Assembly (NCBI RefSeq): GCF_040361275.1
Contig: NZ_APNH01000001.1
Location: forward strand, 62,001-126,000
Source of the DNA: Salinisphaera sp. T31B1
GTDB taxonomy: Bacteria; Pseudomonadota; Gammaproteobacteria; Nevskiales; Salinisphaeraceae
Reading direction: 5' to 3'
Length of the DNA stretch: 64,000 bases
A program made the translations under genes and the position numbers. Below, piece after piece: positions 35,155 through 44,166 of the stretch. The notes beneath the pieces were generated by a model, which did not search any database, had not been told where the DNA came from, and saw only the letters and a program-made list of their open reading frames with translations. Position 1 is the first letter of the stretch. The number at the start of each line of letters is the position of its first letter.

Positions 35155-37299
35155 ATGGCTGACCCGAACCCGACGCCCGTGGCGACGCCGCCTGCCGGCA
35201 GCCAGCCCGATCGCAACGGCTACGTCATGACCGCGATCGCCGCGGCAATCGCCGCCTTGCATCTGTATCTGGTGACGTTCACGCCCATCTCGGATCTGCG
35301 CATCGGCGCACTGCACTTTGCCTCGTTCGGTTTCCTGTGCGCCTTGCATTATTCGCTGGCGCCCCGCCACGCCCGTCATCCGCTGATCGTGGCGCTGGAC
35401 TACGCGGCCGCGCTACTGGCCGTGGCCTGTGTGGTCTATCTGTTCGTCATGGAAAACGCGCTGTATGCGCGCAGCGTCAACTTCATTGCCAGCGATTGGC
35501 TGTTCTCGATCGCCTGCGTGGTGCTTGCCCTGGAGTTCGTACGCCGCTCGGTCGGCTGGGCGATTCCCCTGATGGTGCTGGCCGCGCTCGGCTACGCCGG
35601 CGGACTGGGTCAGTACCTGCCGGGCGTATTCCATTTCCCCGGGCTGTCGGCCGAGGTGATCCTCTACCGCAGTTATTTCGGCCCCGACGGACTGTTCGGC
35701 TCGCTGGCGCGCATTTCCTATGCCTACGTATTCCTGTTCGTGATCTTCGGCGCCTTTCTGGCCAGTTCCGGGGCGAGCGACTTCATCGTCAACCTGGCAC
35801 GGTCGGCGACCGGTCGTCTGCGCGGCGGACCCGGCTTCGTGGCGGTGGCCGCCTCGGGCATGATGGGATCGATCTCGGGATCGGCAGCCGCCAACGTCGC
35901 CTCGACCGGCACCGTGACCATTCCGATGATGAAACGGGCGGGTTTTCGACCGGAATTTGCCGGCGGGCTGGAAACCGCGGCCTCGACGGGCGGCCAGATG
36001 ATGCCGCCGATCATGGGCGCCGGCGCGTTCGTGATGGCCAACTACACCCAGATCCCCTATGCCACGATCATCGGCGTCGCCCTGCTGCCGGCGCTGTTGT
36101 ATCTGCTCTCGGTGGCCTGCTGGATTCGTATCAACCTTCAGAAATACGATATCGCCGACATCGAGGACGATACGCCACGTTTTCTGCAGGTTCTGGCCCA
36201 GGGCTGGATGCATCTGCTGCCGCTGATCGTGCTGGTGGGCATGCTCGCCGCGGACTACACGCCGGAGATGGCCGCGGTCGCCGGCATCGCCTCGATCGTG
36301 GTCGTGTCCTGGTTCACCGCCCAGCCGATCGGCCCGGTGCGCGCCATCCGCACCCTGGCGGAAGCCTCACGCACGATGATCCCGACTGCCGTACTGCTGA
36401 TCAGCATCGGCATCGTCGTGAACATGCTCGGCACGACAGGCATCGGCAACACATTCGGCCTGATGATCGACAGCTGGTCGCATGGCAACGTGCTGATCGC
36501 CATCGGCCTCATCGGCCTGGTCTCGCTGGTGCTGGGCATGGGGCTGCCGGTGACCGCGTCGTATATCATCCTGGCCACCATGGCCGCACCGGCGCTGTCC
36601 GAGATGATCGTGCACGGCCACCTGGTGTCGGCCATCGCTGGCGGAGACGTCCCGCAACAGCTGGTCACCATGCTGCAGGCCCTGGGCGTGGCCGGCGCCG
36701 ACGGGCTGGGCCAGCCGATGGGACATGCCGCCGCCGCGACGCTGGTCGATCAGGTGCCGGCCCCGATGATGGGCCAGGTTTCGGATCAGGTGCTCTCGGC
36801 CGGCGTGGTAACGACTGCGCTGCTGTCGGCTCACATGATCATCTTCTGGTTGTCCCAGGACAGCAACGTCACACCGCCGGTGTGCATCGCCGCGTTTGCC
36901 GCAGCCGCCATCGCCGGCAGCCGCCCGTTCCGAACCGGGTTCGAGGCCTGGAAGATGGCCAAGGGACTTTATATCATCCCGCTGCTGTTCGCCTTCACGC
37001 CGTTCTTATCCGGCGATGTGGGCACCGCCCTGGCCATATTCGGCTGGGCGGCGGTCGGGCTGTATGCGCTGGCCGGCGGCATGTCCGGCTATCTGGAAAG
37101 CCGGCTCAATATCGTCGAGCGAGTCCTCGTTCTGGCCTGTGGCATCGGGCTGCTCTGGCCCATGCCCTGGTACGGGCACGCAGTGGCGCTTGTACTGTTC
37201 GCGATCGTTTTCTGGCGCTCGCGCCGCCGTGTGCAACCTGGCGCACGCGCCGCCGACCAGCCGCAGGCCGGTGCGCCGGCAGGCAGGCGGCCAGTGTGA
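35155..37299 (+). CDS. TRAP transporter fused permease (4TM/12TM)
   Basis: Protein of 714 residues with about 16-18 transmembrane segments. A small-subunit-like region (DctQ type, residues about 20-160) is fused to the large DctM-type permease, with signatures VAASGMMGSISGSAAANVAS and GFRPEFAGGLETAASTGGQM and, later, GMGLPVTASYIILATMAAP. Fusions of this kind work with TAXI binding proteins, as encoded divergently here. Transport is Na+-coupled and imports organic acids. GAGGAG precedes the start. Confidence 0.94.
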   Translation: MADPNPTPVATPPAGSQPDRNGYVMTAIAAAIAALHLYLVTFTPISDLRIGALHFASFGFLCALHYSLAPRHARHPLIVALDYAAALLAVACVVYLFVMENALYARSVNFIASDWLFSIACVVLALEFVRRSVGWAIPLMVLAALGYAGGLGQYLPGVFHFPGLSAEVILYRSYFGPDGLFGSLARISYAYVFLFVIFGAFLASSGASDFIVNLARSATGRLRGGPGFVAVAASGMMGSISGSAAANVASTGTVTIPMMKRAGFRPEFAGGLETAASTGGQMMPPIMGAGAFVMANYTQIPYATIIGVALLPALLYLLSVACWIRINLQKYDIADIEDDTPRFLQVLAQGWMHLLPLIVLVGMLAADYTPEMAAVAGIASIVVVSWFTAQPIGPVRAIRTLAEASRTMIPTAVLLISIGIVVNMLGTTGIGNTFGLMIDSWSHGNVLIAIGLIGLVSLVLGMGLPVTASYIILATMAAPALSEMIVHGHLVSAIAGGDVPQQLVTMLQALGVAGADGLGQPMGHAAAATLVDQVPAPMMGQVSDQVLSAGVVTTALLSAHMIIFWLSQDSNVTPPVCIAAFAAAAIAGSRPFRTGFEAWKMAKGLYIIPLLFAFTPFLSGDVGTALAIFGWAAVGLYALAGGMSGYLESRLNIVERVLVLACGIGLLWPMPWYGHAVALVLFAIVFWRSRRRVQPGARAADQPQAGAPAGRRPV

Positions 37300-37433
37300 G
37301 TCCGGTCAGGCCGAACCCATCGCCACCACCGTTGCTGGGTCGGCGGACAACCTGAAATCCGGCTGCCGCGCTGCCGGTCGCCCGACATCGCCAAGTTCAC
37401 GGACCGATCGTTCCACCGCTGCGCCTTCTGTTT

Positions 37434-38198
37434 ATGGATAAAACACTCATAAAGGGCATGAAGGTCCTGGAGACGCTCGCCGACTTCGATGAGCCTGCAT
37501 CGGTGAGCGAACTGGCCGAAGCCTGCGGGCTGACGCGCAGCAACGCCCATCGCGTACTGGCCACCTTCCAGACCTTGGGCTATGTCGCCCAGGATTCGCG
37601 AAGTCGGCGCTACCACATGACCCTTCGCGTATGGTCTCTGGGGTCCAAGGCCGTGGAACGGCTGGATTTCAAGCAGGAAGCCCGCCCGTTCCTGGATCGA
37701 TTGAACGAAATGACCGGCGAAACCACGCATCTGTCGATCCTGGACGATATCGACGTGATTTATATCGACAAGCTTGAAGCCCGCCATGCGGTACGCACCT
37801 TCACCCGTATCGGCGGGCGCGCGCCGGCCATCTGTGTGGCCACCGGAAAGGCCGCGCTGGCATTCAGCCGCCCCGAGCGCATCGACCGGGCGATCGCAGG
37901 GATCGAGAAATTCACCGACAGCACCGTCACCGATCCCAGCGCACTGCGCGCCGAGCTCGACGCGGTCCGCGAACAGACGTTCGCCGTGAACCGCGGCGAA
38001 TGGCGCGGCGGCGCCTATGGCCTGGCCGTGCCCATTTTTTCGGCCCTGGACGAGGTCGTTGCCGCGATCGGCATCTCGGCGCCCCGTGACCGGATGGCCG
38101 AAGACCGTATCGAAGCGCTCACCGATGAGATCAAGACGATCGGCCGCCAGCTGTCGGTGCGGCTCGGCGCCAGTGCGCGCCACGGCGGCCCAACCTGA
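37434..38198 (+). CDS. IclR-family transcriptional regulator
   Basis: Protein of 254 residues. The N-terminal winged helix (IKGMKVLETLADFDEPASVS, then LAEACGLTRSNAHRVLATFQ) is followed by the IclR effector domain (residues about 75-245, with GETTHLSILDDIDVIYIDKL and GEWRGGAYGLAVPIFSALDE). It follows the TRAP permease by 134 bp and could be transcribed with it. Four copies of one palindrome in the promoters of operons A and B make it the likely controller of the whole island. The inducer is probably the imported acid or an early pathway product. Confidence 0.92.
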   Translation: MDKTLIKGMKVLETLADFDEPASVSELAEACGLTRSNAHRVLATFQTLGYVAQDSRSRRYHMTLRVWSLGSKAVERLDFKQEARPFLDRLNEMTGETTHLSILDDIDVIYIDKLEARHAVRTFTRIGGRAPAICVATGKAALAFSRPERIDRAIAGIEKFTDSTVTDPSALRAELDAVREQTFAVNRGEWRGGAYGLAVPIFSALDEVVAAIGISAPRDRMAEDRIEALTDEIKTIGRQLSVRLGASARHGGPT

Positions 38199-38249
38199 AC
38201 CGCCGGACGGCAACCCACCTTCGTTGCGATCGCGCGCTCGAGCGCACGG

Positions 38250-38270
38250 CCGACCCGGTTGGGGTCGGCT
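38250..38270. terminator. Hairpin between convergent iclR and GMC genes
   Basis: GCCGACCC (38250-38257) and GGGTCGGC (38263-38270) form a perfect 8-bp stem with a 5-nt loop between the two convergent stop codons (38198 and 38308). It could end transcription from both sides, although no T tract is visible. Confidence 0.5.
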
Positions 38271-38307
38271 CGGCCCTATTCATCGCGAACGTTTGGCCGC
38301 GGCCCGC

Positions 38308-39921
38308 TCAGGCGGCGACCGCTGTCTGCCGGTGCAATATGTAGTCGGCGGCCTTTTCGGCAATCATGGCCGTGGGCGCATTCGTGTTGCCGGAAATCAA
38401 CGTCGGCATTATCGAACAATCGACCACTCGCAGGCGCTCGACGCCATGAACCCTGAGCTGCGGGTCCACGACGGCCTGTGCATCGGTGCCCATCTTGCAG
38501 GTCCCCGACGGATGATAGATGGTCGCGCCCTTTTCACGCGCATGTTCGAGCAGGGCCTCGTCATCGCGATGCGCCGTGCCGGGTAGCACCTCGCAGTCGA
38601 TATAGGCACGTAGCGCCTCGGTCGCGGCCAGCGCGCGGGCGAGCTTAATGCCACCCACCGCGCAATCCCGATCGGTCGCCGTGCTCAGATAGTTCGCCTG
38701 AATTTTCGGCTGCATGCGGGGATCCCGGCTTTGTATCGACAGCTCGCCGCGCGATTCGGGTCGCAGCTGGCAGACCGAGAACGTCGCCCCCGACCATTTG
38801 TGTGGCCGGTAGCGTACGGTTTCGGCGGTCACCTTGGAAAAATGGAACTGCACGTCCGCACGATCCGACGACGGCAACACCTTGGCGAACAGGCCGGCGG
38901 TCGCGGCCGGCATCGATAACGGTCCGGATTTGAACAGCGCGTACTTCATGCCCAGTCCCAGCTTGCGCCAGAGGCTGTTGAGATCATCGTTGAGCGTGAT
39001 CTTCTTCTTGATCCGGTAGGTCACCGGGATCTGGAGATGATCCTGCAGATTCTGTCCGACCCCTTCGAGCGCAGATACCCCGGGAATAGCGTGTTCGCGT
39101 ATCAGCGCCGAGGGCCCGATTCCGGACAGCTGCAACAGCTGCGGGCTCTGCAGCGCGCCGGCAGCCAGAATCACTTCCGCCTCGGCGCGTATCTGTTGCG
39201 TCTGCCCGTCGTGTTGAATCTCCACGCCGACGGCAATCTGGCCTTCGAAGATCACGCGTGTGACGAAAGCCTCGGTCTTGACGGTCAGATTCTCCCGCGC
39301 CCGGGCTGGCTTGAGATAGGCCACCGCCGCGCTGCACCGGCGCGCCTGGCGGATGAAGAATTGGTAGTAGCCGGCCCCCAGCTGGCTGGCGCCGTTGAAA
39401 TCGGTGTTCTTCGGCAGGCCGAGTTCTTGGGCGCCGTCGAATATCGCCTCCATGAGTTCGTCCTTGACCGGCATGTCGGAAGCCCACAGCAGGCCGTCGC
39501 CCCCATGCAACGCCGACTCGCCGCGGGTGTTCTTCTCCAGCTTGCGAAAATACGGCAATACCCGGTCCCAGGACCAGTCGGCGTTGCCCTGATCAGCCCA
39601 GTGATCGTAGTCCTCGGCCTGACCGCGGATCACGACCATGCCGTTGATCGAACTGGAGCCGCCGATACAGACACCGCGGGGCCAGACCATCTTGCGACCG
39701 TTCATCTGCGGCCCGGCGTCCGTCTCGAACTGGCGTGCGATGCGTTCGTCGTAGATCGTCTTGCCGTAGCCCAGCGGTACGTGGATCCAGGGGTTGCGAT
39801 CCTCCGGCCCGGCTTCGAGCAGCAGCACCTTATTGCGGCCACAGGCGCTTAAGCGATTGGCCAGCACGCAGCCGGCGGTACCCGCGCCGACGATGACATA
39901 GTCGTAGGTCTGATTATCCAT
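38308..39921 (-). CDS. GMC-family FAD-dependent alcohol dehydrogenase/oxidase
   Basis: Protein of 537 residues. The dinucleotide-binding motif VGAGTAGCVLANRLS is at the N-terminus. GMC signature 1 is WPRGVCIGGSSSINGMVV, and the second is the AAGALQSPQLLQLSGIGPSA segment. The C-terminal catalytic histidine region is YHPSGTCKMGTDAQA. It oxidises a primary or secondary alcohol, as in choline or polyethylene-glycol dehydrogenases. It is the last gene of operon B, 84 bp after the Baeyer-Villiger-type gene. The substrate is unknown. Confidence 0.93.
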   Translation of the reverse strand: MDNQTYDYVIVGAGTAGCVLANRLSACGRNKVLLLEAGPEDRNPWIHVPLGYGKTIYDERIARQFETDAGPQMNGRKMVWPRGVCIGGSSSINGMVVIRGQAEDYDHWADQGNADWSWDRVLPYFRKLEKNTRGESALHGGDGLLWASDMPVKDELMEAIFDGAQELGLPKNTDFNGASQLGAGYYQFFIRQARRCSAAVAYLKPARARENLTVKTEAFVTRVIFEGQIAVGVEIQHDGQTQQIRAEAEVILAAGALQSPQLLQLSGIGPSALIREHAIPGVSALEGVGQNLQDHLQIPVTYRIKKKITLNDDLNSLWRKLGLGMKYALFKSGPLSMPAATAGLFAKVLPSSDRADVQFHFSKVTAETVRYRPHKWSGATFSVCQLRPESRGELSIQSRDPRMQPKIQANYLSTATDRDCAVGGIKLARALAATEALRAYIDCEVLPGTAHRDDEALLEHAREKGATIYHPSGTCKMGTDAQAVVDPQLRVHGVERLRVVDCSIMPTLISGNTNAPTAMIAEKAADYILHRQTAVAA

Positions 39922-40005
39922 GAGATTTCCGATTGATAAACACCGAACACCGAACGGGCGGCTCGTCGCGGATAGCGCGCCGCGGCCGCTGCCATCGGCG
40001 CTGAA

Positions 40006-41613
40006 CTAGCGAAATACGAAACCTTCCATATCGTTCGTCGTGCGCTGCTTGAGAATGCGGGCATAGACGGCCGAACCGCCGATATAAGGCATGAATACCT
40101 GCGGTTTGCCTTCGACGTTGGCTCCCAGATACCAGGAGTTGGCCTCGCGCATGAGCGTACGCCGCGACACGGCGTCGACTTCGGCCATCCAGTCTTCCTG
40201 GGCGTCGCGGGTGGGTTCGACGGTCTGGTCCTGACGACGCTCCAGGTCGGCGACGGTCTCGGTGATCCAGTCCACGTGCTCCTCGATCGAGGGGACCATG
40301 TTCGAGAACACCGACGGGCTGCCCGGACCGGTCACCAGGAACAGGTTGGGGAAGTCGGCGACCATCAGGCCCAGATAGGTTTTCGGCCCGGCCGCCCATT
40401 CCTGCGACAGCGGCAGATCGTCGCGGCCGCGGATGTCGATCCGGCTGAGCGCGCCGGTCATGGCGTCGAACCCGGTGGCCAGCACCAGCGTATCGAGTTC
40501 GAACTCGCGACCGCTGTTCAGCCGCACGCCGGTCTCGGTCACGCCGGCCACTGGATCGGCCTTGATATCCACGACGTCCACATGGTCGTGGTTGAATATC
40601 TCGTAGTACCCGGTATCCACACAGATGCGTTTGGCGCCGATCGGATAGTCACTGGGCGCCAGAACGGCCGCGGTATCCGGGTCGTCCACGATCTCGCCGA
40701 TCTTCTTGCGCACGAAACGCGCCACCGCTTCGTTGACTTCGCGGTCTCGGGTCACATCGTTGAACGCATAGAGAAAGCCGATACCGCCGATCTGCCATTC
40801 CGCCTCGAGCAGCGTGTCGAGCTGCTGTTCGGTCAGCTCGTGTCCGGAGCGCTGGCCCGGGTTGTTGTAGAGCGTGTAGTTGCGGGTCTGGCGCACCTGC
40901 TCGCGGCGATTCGCGTAATCGCTCTTCCATGCCTTGATATACCCCTGGCTCATGGGGCGATTGTTGGCGGGCACCGAATAGTTCGGCGTGCGCTGAAACA
41001 CCGTCAGCTGCCGACAATCGGCGGCGATCGTCGTCGCCGTCTGGATCCCCGACGAACCGGTGCCGATCAGACCGACGCGGTCGGCGCTGAAATCCGGGCG
41101 TTCGGACGGCCATTCGGAGGTCTTGAGCAGCCGCCCCTGGAAGTGTTCCAGCCCTTCAATATCCGGCACCTTCGGCACCGACAGGCAGCCGGTGGCCATC
41201 ACGCAGTAGGTTGCCTCGACCTGACGGCCATCGTCGAACGCCGCGCGCCACAACGCAGTCTCGGCGTCGTAGCGCAGCGAGCTGAGGCATGTATTGAAGT
41301 CGATATGATCCCGTAGCGCCAGACGGTCCACCACGAAATTGATGTAGGCGAGAATCTCCGGCTGTGCCGCATACAGTTCGGACCAGTCCCATTCCTGCTG
41401 GATCTCGTCCGAGAACGAATAGGAGTACTGCATGCTCTCGGTATCGCAACGCGCACCCGGGTAGCGATTCCAATACCAGGTGCCACCCACGTCGGCGCCC
41501 GCCTCCACCGCACGCGCATTCAGGCCCAGCGTACGCAAACGGTGCAGGGCATAGACGCCGGCAAAACCGGCACCCACCACCAGCGCGTCATGGCGCTCTA
41601 TCGGGTCGGACAT
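40006..41613 (-). CDS. Baeyer-Villiger-type flavin monooxygenase
   Basis: Protein of 535 residues with two Rossmann motifs (VVGAGFAGVYALHRL for FAD, near residue 12, and LIGTGSSGIQTATT for NADPH). GGTWYWNRYPGARCDTES is typical of cyclohexanone-monooxygenase-like enzymes. The family fingerprint FxGxxxHxxxWP is present as FQGRLLKTSEWP at residues 158-169, with lysine (164) in the place of the histidine. It would insert oxygen next to a carbonyl, turning a ketone into an ester or lactone. It lies 14 bp downstream of the hydrolase gene in operon B. Confidence 0.9.
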   Translation of the reverse strand: MSDPIERHDALVVGAGFAGVYALHRLRTLGLNARAVEAGADVGGTWYWNRYPGARCDTESMQYSYSFSDEIQQEWDWSELYAAQPEILAYINFVVDRLALRDHIDFNTCLSSLRYDAETALWRAAFDDGRQVEATYCVMATGCLSVPKVPDIEGLEHFQGRLLKTSEWPSERPDFSADRVGLIGTGSSGIQTATTIAADCRQLTVFQRTPNYSVPANNRPMSQGYIKAWKSDYANRREQVRQTRNYTLYNNPGQRSGHELTEQQLDTLLEAEWQIGGIGFLYAFNDVTRDREVNEAVARFVRKKIGEIVDDPDTAAVLAPSDYPIGAKRICVDTGYYEIFNHDHVDVVDIKADPVAGVTETGVRLNSGREFELDTLVLATGFDAMTGALSRIDIRGRDDLPLSQEWAAGPKTYLGLMVADFPNLFLVTGPGSPSVFSNMVPSIEEHVDWITETVADLERRQDQTVEPTRDAQEDWMAEVDAVSRRTLMREANSWYLGANVEGKPQVFMPYIGGSAVYARILKQRTTNDMEGFVFR

Positions 41614-41627
41614 GAATGGATCTCCTT

Positions 41628-42560
41628 TCAGTCTGTGATTCGGGATAGAAAGCCGGTCATCGCAGCCAACGCATGGCCGGATGCCGCAAAATCGGGCCCC
41701 ACGGTCAGGAAACCGTGAAGCTCGCCGGGATAGTGTTCATGGGTGCATGCACCCGCCCGGCGTGCCTGGCAGCGCGCAGCGTGCTCGACAGCCTCGTCGC
41801 GCAGCGGGTCATAGCCAGCACTGATGATCAGCGTCGGCGCGGCGGCGGCGTCCGGGCCCGGGGTCAGCGGCGAGGCCCGTGCCCCCGCCCGGTCGGCCGC
41901 CGCGGGAAAATACAGAGAGCGGAACCACGCCATCGTGCGGCCGGTGACCGCCATGCCCGGTACGTCGATACTGTCCGACGGGTAGACCGTGCACTGGTCG
42001 AGCGAGGGATAGATCAGAATCCGGCCCGACAGGCCGATACCGGCCTCGGCGGCGTGCTCGGCCACGGCCGCGGCGAGCGTCCCGCCGGCGCTGTCCCCGG
42101 CCAGCACCACGCGCTGGCTGTCCAGGGCAAGCGAACCCGCATTCGCCCGCAGCCAGCCCAGCGCCGCGATACAGTCTTCATAGGCCGCGGGAAACGGGTG
42201 CTCGGGTGCCAGCCGATAATCGACCGACGCCACCACCCAGCCGCTGCGCGCGGCCAGGCGCGCACACAGCAACCGGTGGGCTTCCAGCTCACCGAACACC
42301 CAGCCGCCCCCGTGCATATAGATCACCACTGGGCGCGGCACGATCGAGTCCGATTCGGGTTCGAACACCGTCAGCGCAGCGTGGCACGTGACCGCCGTAC
42401 GCCAGCATCGCCCGGTACGGCCTTCGAGCAGCGGATGCCGGGCCGGGGTCTGGGCGGCGGCGATCAGCGCCCGGGCCTCATCGACACGGTAGTGCTCGTA
42501 GGCCAGCCGGCCCTCGGCCAGGCGCTGTTCGAGCAGATCGCGACTGTCGCGGCTGAGCAT
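41628..42560 (-). CDS. Alpha/beta hydrolase, hormone-sensitive-lipase family esterase
   Basis: From the ATG at 42560 the protein has 310 residues. HSL-family features are HGGGWVFGE (oxyanion hole), the nucleophile elbow GDSAGG, the acid residue in GYDPLRDEAVEHA and the histidine in GELHGFL. A natural role beside the Baeyer-Villiger enzyme is to open the ester or lactone it forms. The longer open frame upstream runs into the neighbouring dehydrogenase gene and lacks family sequence. Confidence 0.92.
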   Translation of the reverse strand: MLSRDSRDLLEQRLAEGRLAYEHYRVDEARALIAAAQTPARHPLLEGRTGRCWRTAVTCHAALTVFEPESDSIVPRPVVIYMHGGGWVFGELEAHRLLCARLAARSGWVVASVDYRLAPEHPFPAAYEDCIAALGWLRANAGSLALDSQRVVLAGDSAGGTLAAAVAEHAAEAGIGLSGRILIYPSLDQCTVYPSDSIDVPGMAVTGRTMAWFRSLYFPAAADRAGARASPLTPGPDAAAAPTLIISAGYDPLRDEAVEHAARCQARRAGACTHEHYPGELHGFLTVGPDFAASGHALAAMTGFLSRITD

Positions 42561-42567
42561 GACTCTG

Positions 42568-43302
42568 CTAGACCGACAGGCCGCCGTCGACCGCGATTTC
42601 CGCGCCGTTGACATAACGGCTGGCCGGCGACAGCAGAAACAGCACGACGTCGACCACCTCGTCCTCGGAGCCACGGCGCTGCATCGGAATCTGTGCGGTA
42701 CGCCGAGCCAGCCGGTCCGGGTCGATGGCCTCGATCATCTTCGTGTCGATCAGCCCGGGGTGCACCGAATTCACGCGAATGCCGTGCTCGGCCAGTTCGG
42801 CCGCGGCCATCTTGGTCATGCCTCGCACTGCCCACTTGGTGCTCGTATACGCCGCCCCGCCGGTGCCGCGCAGCCCCGAGATCGACGAAATGTTGACCAC
42901 GGACAGATCCGCCCCGTCGGCCAGCTCGGCAGCGAACTTCAAGCCGAGAAACGTGCCCAGCTGGTTGACCGCCACATGACGCTGGAACAGCGCCACATCG
43001 GTATCGAGAATCGGCCGCGGATCGAAGATGCCGGCGTTGTTGACCAACCCGTCCAGACGACCGGTACGGGCGACCACCGTCTTGAGTGCCTGCCAGCTGT
43101 CCGGGTCGGCCACATCCAGCACGACGAATTCACATTGCGCACCGAGGCGCTCCGCCAGAGCCCGGCCTTCGTCCTCACGGACATCACCGACCACCACCCG
43201 GCAACCGCGAGCCACGAGCTTGGCCGCCAGTGCCGCGCCCTGCCCGCGCGCCCCGCCGGTCACGACAACGGTGCGATCGGGCCAGTTATTTTCATCAACC
43301 AT
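42568..43302 (-). CDS. Short-chain dehydrogenase/reductase (second of two)
   Basis: From the ATG at 43302 (AAGGAG upstream) the protein has 244 residues: cofactor motif TGGARGQGAA, NNAG, catalytic SSIS and YTSTK, and the C-terminal NGAEIAVDGGLSV common in cyclohexanol- and hydroxysteroid-dehydrogenase-like members. Acidic Asp in VVVGDVRED after strand 2 suggests NAD+. It probably interconverts an alcohol and a ketone in the pathway. Confidence 0.92.
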   Translation of the reverse strand: MVDENNWPDRTVVVTGGARGQGAALAAKLVARGCRVVVGDVREDEGRALAERLGAQCEFVVLDVADPDSWQALKTVVARTGRLDGLVNNAGIFDPRPILDTDVALFQRHVAVNQLGTFLGLKFAAELADGADLSVVNISSISGLRGTGGAAYTSTKWAVRGMTKMAAAELAEHGIRVNSVHPGLIDTKMIEAIDPDRLARRTAQIPMQRRGSEDEVVDVVLFLLSPASRYVNGAEIAVDGGLSV

Positions 43303-44161
43303 GCATGTCTCCTTGTGCCCAGCCAGCAGCCAGCACGCGCACGTCGTCCTGTCGGCCATCGCCTCGCTCGGCGCTGGTCAGCGCTTGCTCGATCTGGCGA
43401 TGACGGCTACGCACCACCGCCGCATATTCGGGATGGCTCATCAGATAGAATTGCTCGTTCTCGATGCCGCGGACGGCCATCGCGGCGAGCGCGGCCGGAT
43501 CCATACCGTTGTCGATCGCCGCATGGTTGGTCCTGGGCACCGGCTCGCCGCATTCGTTACCGCGCGGCGCCTGGGTCGCCAGGCCGGTCTTCACGAATCC
43601 CGGACACAGCACCGATACCGACACCTCGGAATCGAGCGTGTCGAAATACAGCGCCTCGCTGAGCCCGAGCGCACCGAATTTCGAGGCGATGTACGCACCG
43701 CTGCCCGAACCGGTCACCACCCCGCAGATCGAGACGGTATTCAGAATGTGGCCCGGGCCATGCCCTCGATAGAGATCGGACAGGAACAGCCGGCTGCCGT
43801 ACAGCACACCCGACAGGTTGGTCGAGATCAGCCGATCCCAGTCGGCGAACGCGATCTCGCCGACGCCCGACTTGCCACAGGTCGTACCGGCGTTGTTGCA
43901 GATGATGTCGACCCAGCCGATGGTCGAACGGATATGCCCACAGGCAGTCGTCCAGCTATCCAGGCAAGAGACATCCAGCGCGATCGCCTCCGCGCGCCCT
44001 GAACGCGCGCGGATCGCACCTGCCGTCTGCTCGCCCCGGGCGGCGGTCAGGTCTGCACAGATCACCCGCGCGCCGCGGTCGGCCAGGGCCAGGGCCAGGG
44101 CGCGACCGATACCACTGCCCGCGCCGGTCACCAGCGCCGTCGTATCGTTTTGAATATGCAT
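43295..44161 (-). CDS. Short-chain dehydrogenase/reductase (first of two)
   Basis: From the ATG at 44161 the protein has 288 residues: TGAGSGIGRALALALADRGA, NNAGT and YIASKFGALGLSEAL, with C-terminal charged helices. The Asp in VICADLTAA suggests NAD+. The tail (LMSHPEYAAVVRSRHRQIEQ) is longer than in its neighbour and resembles SDRs often found next to Baeyer-Villiger enzymes. It starts 5 bp after the AtoE-like gene and overlaps the next SDR by 8 nt. Confidence 0.91.
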   Translation of the reverse strand: MHIQNDTTALVTGAGSGIGRALALALADRGARVICADLTAARGEQTAGAIRARSGRAEAIALDVSCLDSWTTACGHIRSTIGWVDIICNNAGTTCGKSGVGEIAFADWDRLISTNLSGVLYGSRLFLSDLYRGHGPGHILNTVSICGVVTGSGSGAYIASKFGALGLSEALYFDTLDSEVSVSVLCPGFVKTGLATQAPRGNECGEPVPRTNHAAIDNGMDPAALAAMAVRGIENEQFYLMSHPEYAAVVRSRHRQIEQALTSAERGDGRQDDVRVLAAGWAQGDMHG

Positions 44162-44166
44162 TCGAT

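Noticed and set aside
35337-37355. 672-codon plus-strand frame overlapping the TRAP permease
   Set aside because: It is the +1 frame shadow of the permease; its sequence is Arg/Gly-rich and shows no membrane segments or family.
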